A stretch of DNA of 10,621 nucleotides, taken from assembly GCA_002284615.2 (NCBI GenBank), contig MU070034.1:132500-143120 (forward strand), given 5' to 3'. Every line of letters starts with the position of its first letter. Within the stretch, counting starts at the first letter, position 1. The translations under genes were made by a program, and so were the position numbers. This document shows, piece after piece, positions 7,884 through 10,621 of this stretch. Origin of the DNA: Dunaliella salina. Taxonomy: Eukaryota; Chlorophyta; Chlorophyceae; Chlamydomonadales; Dunaliellaceae. The notes beneath the pieces are model-generated. The model was given only the letters and a program-made list of their open reading frames with translations, was not told the DNA's origin and made no database searches.

Positions 7884-8422
7884 TCAAGGTTAACAATAAC
7901 CTTGATAGCTGGTTGTGCGTGTTTCTCCAGCGGCTGATCAGCCAGAGATTCGGGCTGTAGGTTAACCATTGTAAACCCATTGTAAACCCATTGCTTGCAC
8001 TTGCAATCCAGAGACTCACTTCTAAGTTCCAGGTCTGTGTTTTTGCTCAGCTGCCCTCGTAGGCGGATATAGCGGTGTGACCTTACCTTGCACTCCTGAG
8101 ACTCACAAGCACTTACTTGTGTGCAGGAAAGAGATGGGTAGAGGAAGGATTTTGCAGGCAAGAGATGGGGGAGGAAGGATTTTGTGATGAGCAGGACCTT
8201 CCTGGATCCATCTGCTGGCCTTGCTGCTGACTTTAGGAACCTTGCATTAAGTGTGCGCAGACTTCCCCGCAAAGAGAGAGGCAGGTTGACTTCTAAGGAT
8301 CGTTTGGAGTAGAGTGTTATTTCCGAGAGTTTCAAGTCTGGCACCCAAATAGACTGTCTTGATGAGTGGTTGTCGCAGTGAGTTATTATACACTCACTAA
8401 TCCCGGTCGCGCTGGGGCTCAA
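7751..8422 (-). CDS. Hypothetical protein, 223 codons, uncertain
   Basis: This is the longest open frame outside the LINE, from an ATG at 8420-8422 to a TAA at 7751-7753. I do not recognise any domain. The N-terminal half has basic, Leu/Ser-rich stretches (LPLSLRGSLRTLNARFLKSA), and no signal peptide or membrane segment is evident. About residues 106-160 are encoded by repeats: the dispersed segment (RYIRLRGQLSKNTDLEL), a 20-bp direct-repeat pair, and a hairpin-tail module read antisense (VNLQPESLADQP). A run this long is uncommon by chance, yet the part made of mobile repeats argues against a conserved protein. It may be part of an exon, a transposon-encoded fragment or a chance frame. Confidence 0.22.
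   Translation of the reverse strand: MSPSATGISECIITHCDNHSSRQSIWVPDLKLSEITLYSKRSLEVNLPLSLRGSLRTLNARFLKSAARPADGSRKVLLITKSFLPHLLPAKSFLYPSLSCTQVSACESQECKVRSHRYIRLRGQLSKNTDLELRSESLDCKCKQWVYNGFTMVNLQPESLADQPLEKHAQPAIKVIVNLDNELTRLVSTMTLFLGPSGERQGHEHEKFQPNMNDDARGLTGTW
7884..7905. repeat. Perfect 9-bp hairpin
   Basis: TCAAGGTTA (7884-7892), loop ACAA, TAACCTTGA (7897-7905) form a perfect inverted repeat. It sits 27 bases before a hairpin-tail module and shares the AGGTTA word with that module family. It has no terminator-like U run and its role is unknown. Confidence 0.6.
7932..7992 (+). repeat. Hairpin-plus-tail module (plus), best tail copy
   Basis: GGCTGATCAGCC, an 8-9 base loop, GGGCTGTAGGTTAACC, then the 11-bp unit ATTGTAAACCC twice (7968-7978, 7979-7989) and the start of a third. 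The stem CAGCC/GGCTG is at 7939-7957. Reiteration of the terminal unit is the clearest sign that the tail is a microsatellite-like 3' end. Confidence 0.85.
8000..8106 (-). repeat. Dispersed segment with flanking 20-bp direct repeats (minus)
   Basis: CTTGCAATCCAGAGACTCAC (8000-8019) and CTTGCACTCCTGAGACTCAC (8087-8106) match at 18 of 20 bases. They enclose 67 bases whose reverse complement begins GTAAGGTCACACCGC and matches the segment at about 2911-2985. On the minus strand the upstream repeat ends in AAG just before GTAAGG, and the downstream repeat also ends in AAG. Element plus one repeat is 87 bases, a multiple of three, so the surrounding open frame survives with or without it. The structure resembles a short insertion with target duplication, and its edges resemble GT...AG intron borders. 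Confidence 0.6.
8129..8184. repeat. 31-bp tandem duplication
   Basis: AAGAGATGGGTAGAGGAAGG at 8129 and AAGAGATGGGGGAGGAAGG at 8160, each followed by ATTTTG. A two-copy local duplication with a small indel, inside the 223-codon minus-strand frame. Confidence 0.85.
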
Positions 8423-8795
8423 GTTGTGATGGGGAATGCTTGGCCAGCTCTTGTGACATCTTAAATCCTCTCATGACACTGTTGCAGTCCAACATGCTGT
8501 GTGTGAGCTTAATGGTGCAGCTTTTTCAAGGAAGCCACTCTTGTTTGTCTGGTTTCCTTGGAACACTCCTGTGTAACATTCAGTCTTGCCCATTCATGTA
8601 CCTGACACACACCGCCATTTCTGTTGCGTTTGAGTTCATGTGCATCGCTGTGGTATGCCAGTGCTGTTGATTTCAGCTTATTTCAGTTTCCTCTCTAATG
8701 GCTTCAATGTCGCTTTGCTGTTGTTACATCTTTGCCAGACAGACTCTGTTTGCTTAATGTTGCCTATCCTTCATGAACCTTGCTTGATGGCTATG
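8423..8795. other. No supported gene
   Basis: Two plus-strand open frames of 65-76 codons are Cys/Leu-rich with no domain. I see no RNA gene or repeat before the hairpin module at 8796. Confidence 0.5.
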
Positions 8796-8846
8796 CCGAG
8801 CAGTCAAACCTCATGGCTGAAGGCTAAACTAATGTAAAACTAAACC
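8796..8846 (+). repeat. Hairpin-plus-tail module (plus), diverged
   Basis: GCCGAGCAGTC, a 9-base loop, GGCTGAAGGCTAAACT, then AATGTAAAACTAAACC. The stem is CAGTC/GGCTG (8801-8819), with a G-T wobble in place of the usual pair, so pairing is kept. It is closest to the copy at 7307-7362. Confidence 0.7.
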
Positions 8847-8922
8847 AAGCACTTATCTGTGTGGCACTCCTTTTTGTAACTAAACCTAAACCAAGCACTT
8901 ATTTGTGTGGCACTCCTTTTTG
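8841..8922. repeat. 46-bp tandem duplication after a hairpin module
   Basis: A 36-base block beginning TAAACCAAGCACTTATYTGT lies at 8841-8876 and 8887-8922 with one difference (C/T). The 18-base core CAAGCACTTAYTTGTGTG also occurs at 8106-8123, downstream of the module at 7932-7992. Confidence 0.9.
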
Positions 8923-9935
8923 CGCGTTGCTGTGCAGATATCGTCCAGAAACGATCAATCAAGTTTCATGTATGACAACACTTTCCAGGGACACTCAAAA
9001 CTGCTGGCATAGCTGTGCAGGTACAAGGCGGGCATTGCAATGAGGGCCAGCAAGCCGAGTTCTTACATTCCCATTACATGCTGATCCAGCGTCGCTGCAG
9101 CATCAGCCGCACGAGGGGAAGAGAGAGTTTCAGGTACAGCAACCATCAAGGAGCGCACATGTAACAGGCAAAGCTTCACCTCAGAAGAAACAAGGGCCTT
9201 ACGATGCGCAAATCAAATCTCACTTCATCTGCACCCAAAATTATGTGTGACCATGGCACGAAAAGATCTTAGGTGTGCCCTGGATGACATGGGAGGCGTT
9301 CCAGCCCCTCTGCTGCGCATCACTCTACTGCTTGCACACCTTTTCGTTCCTTGGTTACAAATTGGAACGGACAAAGGCAAAGCCTGCCTTTGCTGTCGAT
9401 GGCTCGAGCAGTTCCCTTGCTGTGCAATATCCTACTCCCATGTGGCGAGTACACGTACACGTATGTGCTTTCCTACTTCAATGCAGTAACCACATGCTTT
9501 CATGTGCACCATCCTACTATCATGTAGGAACTCCATGCACACATGGGCACACTTCCACGTTTCCTGCGCTACAGAAAGAGGCCACTCACACAAGGTGCCA
9601 AGGCCTGTCGAGCAGGACACCTTCACAGCATAGCGCACCTTTTCTTGTGCCCCCAAAAGCGCCACAAATGCTGCATCATCAGTGGAATCCGTCAGTTGAG
9701 GACTTCAAGCACCCCACCCCCAAAAGACAGTGAACCTCACGATAAACCTGGCCATTAACAAGAAATTCTGGCATGCTGTGCTCATATGCGTGAAATGAGC
9801 ATGACATGGAGATCTCCACCTCAATAAGCTTGGCCCCACACAAGCCCTCTGCAGCCATGCTGCTTCTAGCAGTACCGCACAGTTTGTCAGGATTGGTTTC
9901 AATGTTTGATGCTGGTTGAGAAATGTTTCACCTGC
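8923..9935. other. No supported gene
   Basis: Several plus-strand frames of up to 152 codons (9275-9733) overlap minus-strand ones and show no domain, signal peptide or repeat structure I recognise. Some could hide exons of the minus-strand repeat gene further right, but I cannot place splice sites here with support. Confidence 0.45.
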
Positions 9936-10138
9936 AGCCGATCAGCCTCGGGCTGTAGGCCACCCATTGTAAACCCTTGTAAACACTTGTTCTACACAGT
10001 ATGCAATTGGCTTGAAATGACAAGGCAACAGGCTGCTCCTGGGTCCCCCACTGGGCCACACACTGCTCCTCAAAAGATGCAGATGCAGGCTGCCGCAAAG
10101 ACAAAACCACCGACCACCTGCTCAGCTTCAAGCAGCAC
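9928..10138 (-). pseudogene. Third, diverged copy of the repeat protein module
   Basis: Minus-strand reading gives SASFEEQCVAQWGTQEQPVA (about 10020-10080), which aligns with SASPEEQSAAQKVAREQPAA of the copy at 10378-10512. Upstream, CAGGTGGTCGGT matches the start of that copy (CAGGTGGTTGGT), but the spacing between the two blocks is about 13 bases longer, putting them in different frames. A possible 3' splice site TGTTACAG lies at 10139-10146, just before 10138. The homology ends about where the hairpin-tail module begins. It may be a degenerate exon, or a real exon with a different border. No function is assigned. Confidence 0.4.
9936..9989 (+). repeat. Hairpin-plus-tail module (plus), short loop
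   Basis: GCAGCCGATCAGCC, loop TCG, GGCTGTAGGCC, then CCATTGTAAACCCTTGTAAACACTTG. The stem is at 9943-9955 and the loop is much shorter than in the other copies. It overlaps the C-terminal end of the diverged minus-strand protein module. Confidence 0.8.
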
Positions 10139-10165
10139 CTGTAACACTAGTGTGGTGACAACAGA

Positions 10166-10220
10166 GATGCTCTCTGCACCTTTGCAAGGGAGGTGTCAAA
10201 AAAGATGCTCTCCGCGCCTT
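10166..10220. repeat. 17-bp direct repeat, 38 bases apart
   Basis: GATGCTCTCTGCACCTT (10166-10182) and GATGCTCTCCGCGCCTT (10204-10220) differ at two positions. They lie between the second and third protein-module copies. Confidence 0.75.
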
Positions 10221-10350
10221 AAAATATGTGTGAGGTGGCAAAGGAGACGCCCATGGATTCCAGCTCCGCAAGGTTGGCAGCAGGCTGCTCTCTGGCCACC
10301 TTCTGCGCTGCCGACTGCTCACTGCTTATGTTGGGCTGCTCACCTCTCCT
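10219..10350 (-). CDS. Repeat protein module, second copy (exon fragment)
   Basis: Open on the minus strand from after a TGA (10351-10353) to a TAA (10219-10221). The core reads EQSAAQKVAREQPAANLAEL followed by ESMGVSFATS, an Ala/Gln/Glu-rich, helix-prone sequence. It matches the copy at 10378-10512 at 27 of 29 residues. Eight of the ten base differences across the 89 aligned bases are silent in this frame, which is direct evidence that the frame has been under protein-level selection. No start codon is seen, so it is probably an internal exon or a duplicated exon piece of a gene transcribed leftward. I do not recognise the family. Confidence 0.5.
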   Translation of the reverse strand, partial: RRGEQPNISSEQSAAQKVAREQPAANLAELESMGVSFATSHIF

Positions 10351-10377
10351 TCACATGCGTGAGGTGGCCCTTCTCAG

Positions 10378-10512
10378 TCACATGCGCGAGGTGGCAAAAG
10401 AGATGCCCTTGGATTCCAGCTCGGCAAGGTTGGCGGCAGGCTGCTCCCGTGCCACCTTCTGGGCTGCAGACTGCTCTTCTGGCGATGCAGACTCCAGGAA
10501 GACACCAACCAC
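10378..10512 (-). CDS. Repeat protein module, first copy, likely exon with splice acceptor
   Basis: Begins directly after TTTTGTATACAG on the minus strand, a good 3' splice-site shape. It reads VVGVFLESASPEEQSAAQK, then VAREQPAANLAELESKG and ISFATSRM, and stops at TGA (10378-10380) after 44 codons. If spliced, the exon may instead end at the CAT|GTGA just before that stop. The piece GCCACCTCRCGCATGTGA is itself repeated 27 bases further on. The sequence is rich in Ala, Glu and Gln and looks alpha-helical; it shows no signal peptide or membrane segment. The gene would extend right of the window. No family or function is recognised. Confidence 0.5.
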   Translation of the reverse strand: MVGVFLESASPEEQSAAQKVAREQPAANLAELESKGISFATSRM

Positions 10513-10545
10513 CTGTATACAAAATAAGCCAACATGACACAAATG

Positions 10546-10547
<2 letters not shown>

Positions 10548-10621
<74 letters not shown>
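10548..10621. repeat. (TG)37 microsatellite at the window end
   Basis: Seventy-four bases of uninterrupted TG reach the last base, so the true length is unknown. On the minus strand it lies upstream of the putative splice acceptor at 10513, which would place it in an intron. Confidence 0.99.

Noticed and set aside
7932..7992. Helitron 3' end (hairpin near the terminus)
   Set aside because: No CTRR terminus follows the hairpin at the usual 10-12 bases, and the tail is a reiterated short repeat instead.
2745..8106. One large inverted-repeat transposon enclosing the LINE
   Set aside because: The hairpin modules and the dispersed segment occur in a different relative order at the two sides, so they do not form a single pair of terminal repeats.
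9275..9733. Plus-strand frame of 152 codons
   Set aside because: No domain, signal peptide or conservation signal is seen, a minus-strand frame overlaps it, and its length is not exceptional for the window.

Overview
This window looks like nuclear DNA of a eukaryote, and it is gene-poor and repeat-rich. The evidence is long GT microsatellites, several tandem repeat arrays, a decayed LINE-type (non-LTR) retrotransposon, dispersed short repeats in both orientations, no compact operon-like coding and no bacterial signals. The LINE reverse transcriptase style, the mixed base composition and the intron-like edges suggest a protist or alga (a green alga is my guess), but nothing here fixes the lineage. 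An N gap inside a G run (2147-2148) and an end inside a TG run mark it as draft assembly.

Layout. 1-347 is a 118-bp satellite. 413-1461 has no gene I can support. 1462-1700 is a diverged tandem repeat. 1701-2433 is empty apart from a poly-G/N tract. 2434-2529 is a 22-bp minisatellite. 2745-2878 holds two inverted copies of a small hairpin module, and 2900-3038 holds one copy of a short dispersed segment flanked by direct repeats. 3451-3522 is (GT)36. 3948-4235 is a three-copy tandem repeat of about 100 bp, directly upstream of the LINE. 4284-6885 is the LINE itself: a linker, a complete set of reverse transcriptase motifs and a C-terminal CCHC knuckle, all in one frame but cut by three in-frame stops. 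It lacks an endonuclease domain. 6886-7362 is an inverted-repeat element of about 477 bp that interrupts the LINE 3' end. 7363-9935 holds further hairpin modules, a second copy of the dispersed segment inside a 223-codon minus-strand open frame, and small tandem duplications. 9928-10512 carries three copies of a protein module of about 30 residues on the minus strand. The window ends in (TG)37.

Two things stand out. First, the minus-strand module near the right end differs between its two best copies mostly at synonymous sites, so it is probably part of a real, repeat-containing gene that enters from beyond the right edge. Second, a family of at least seven short modules (a CAGCC/GGCTG hairpin followed by a tail of TTGTAAACC-like repeats) is scattered on both strands. 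It resembles the 3' ends of LINE/SINE elements whose reverse transcriptase recognises a stem-loop plus short repeats, and two copies facing outward bound the element that broke the LINE.
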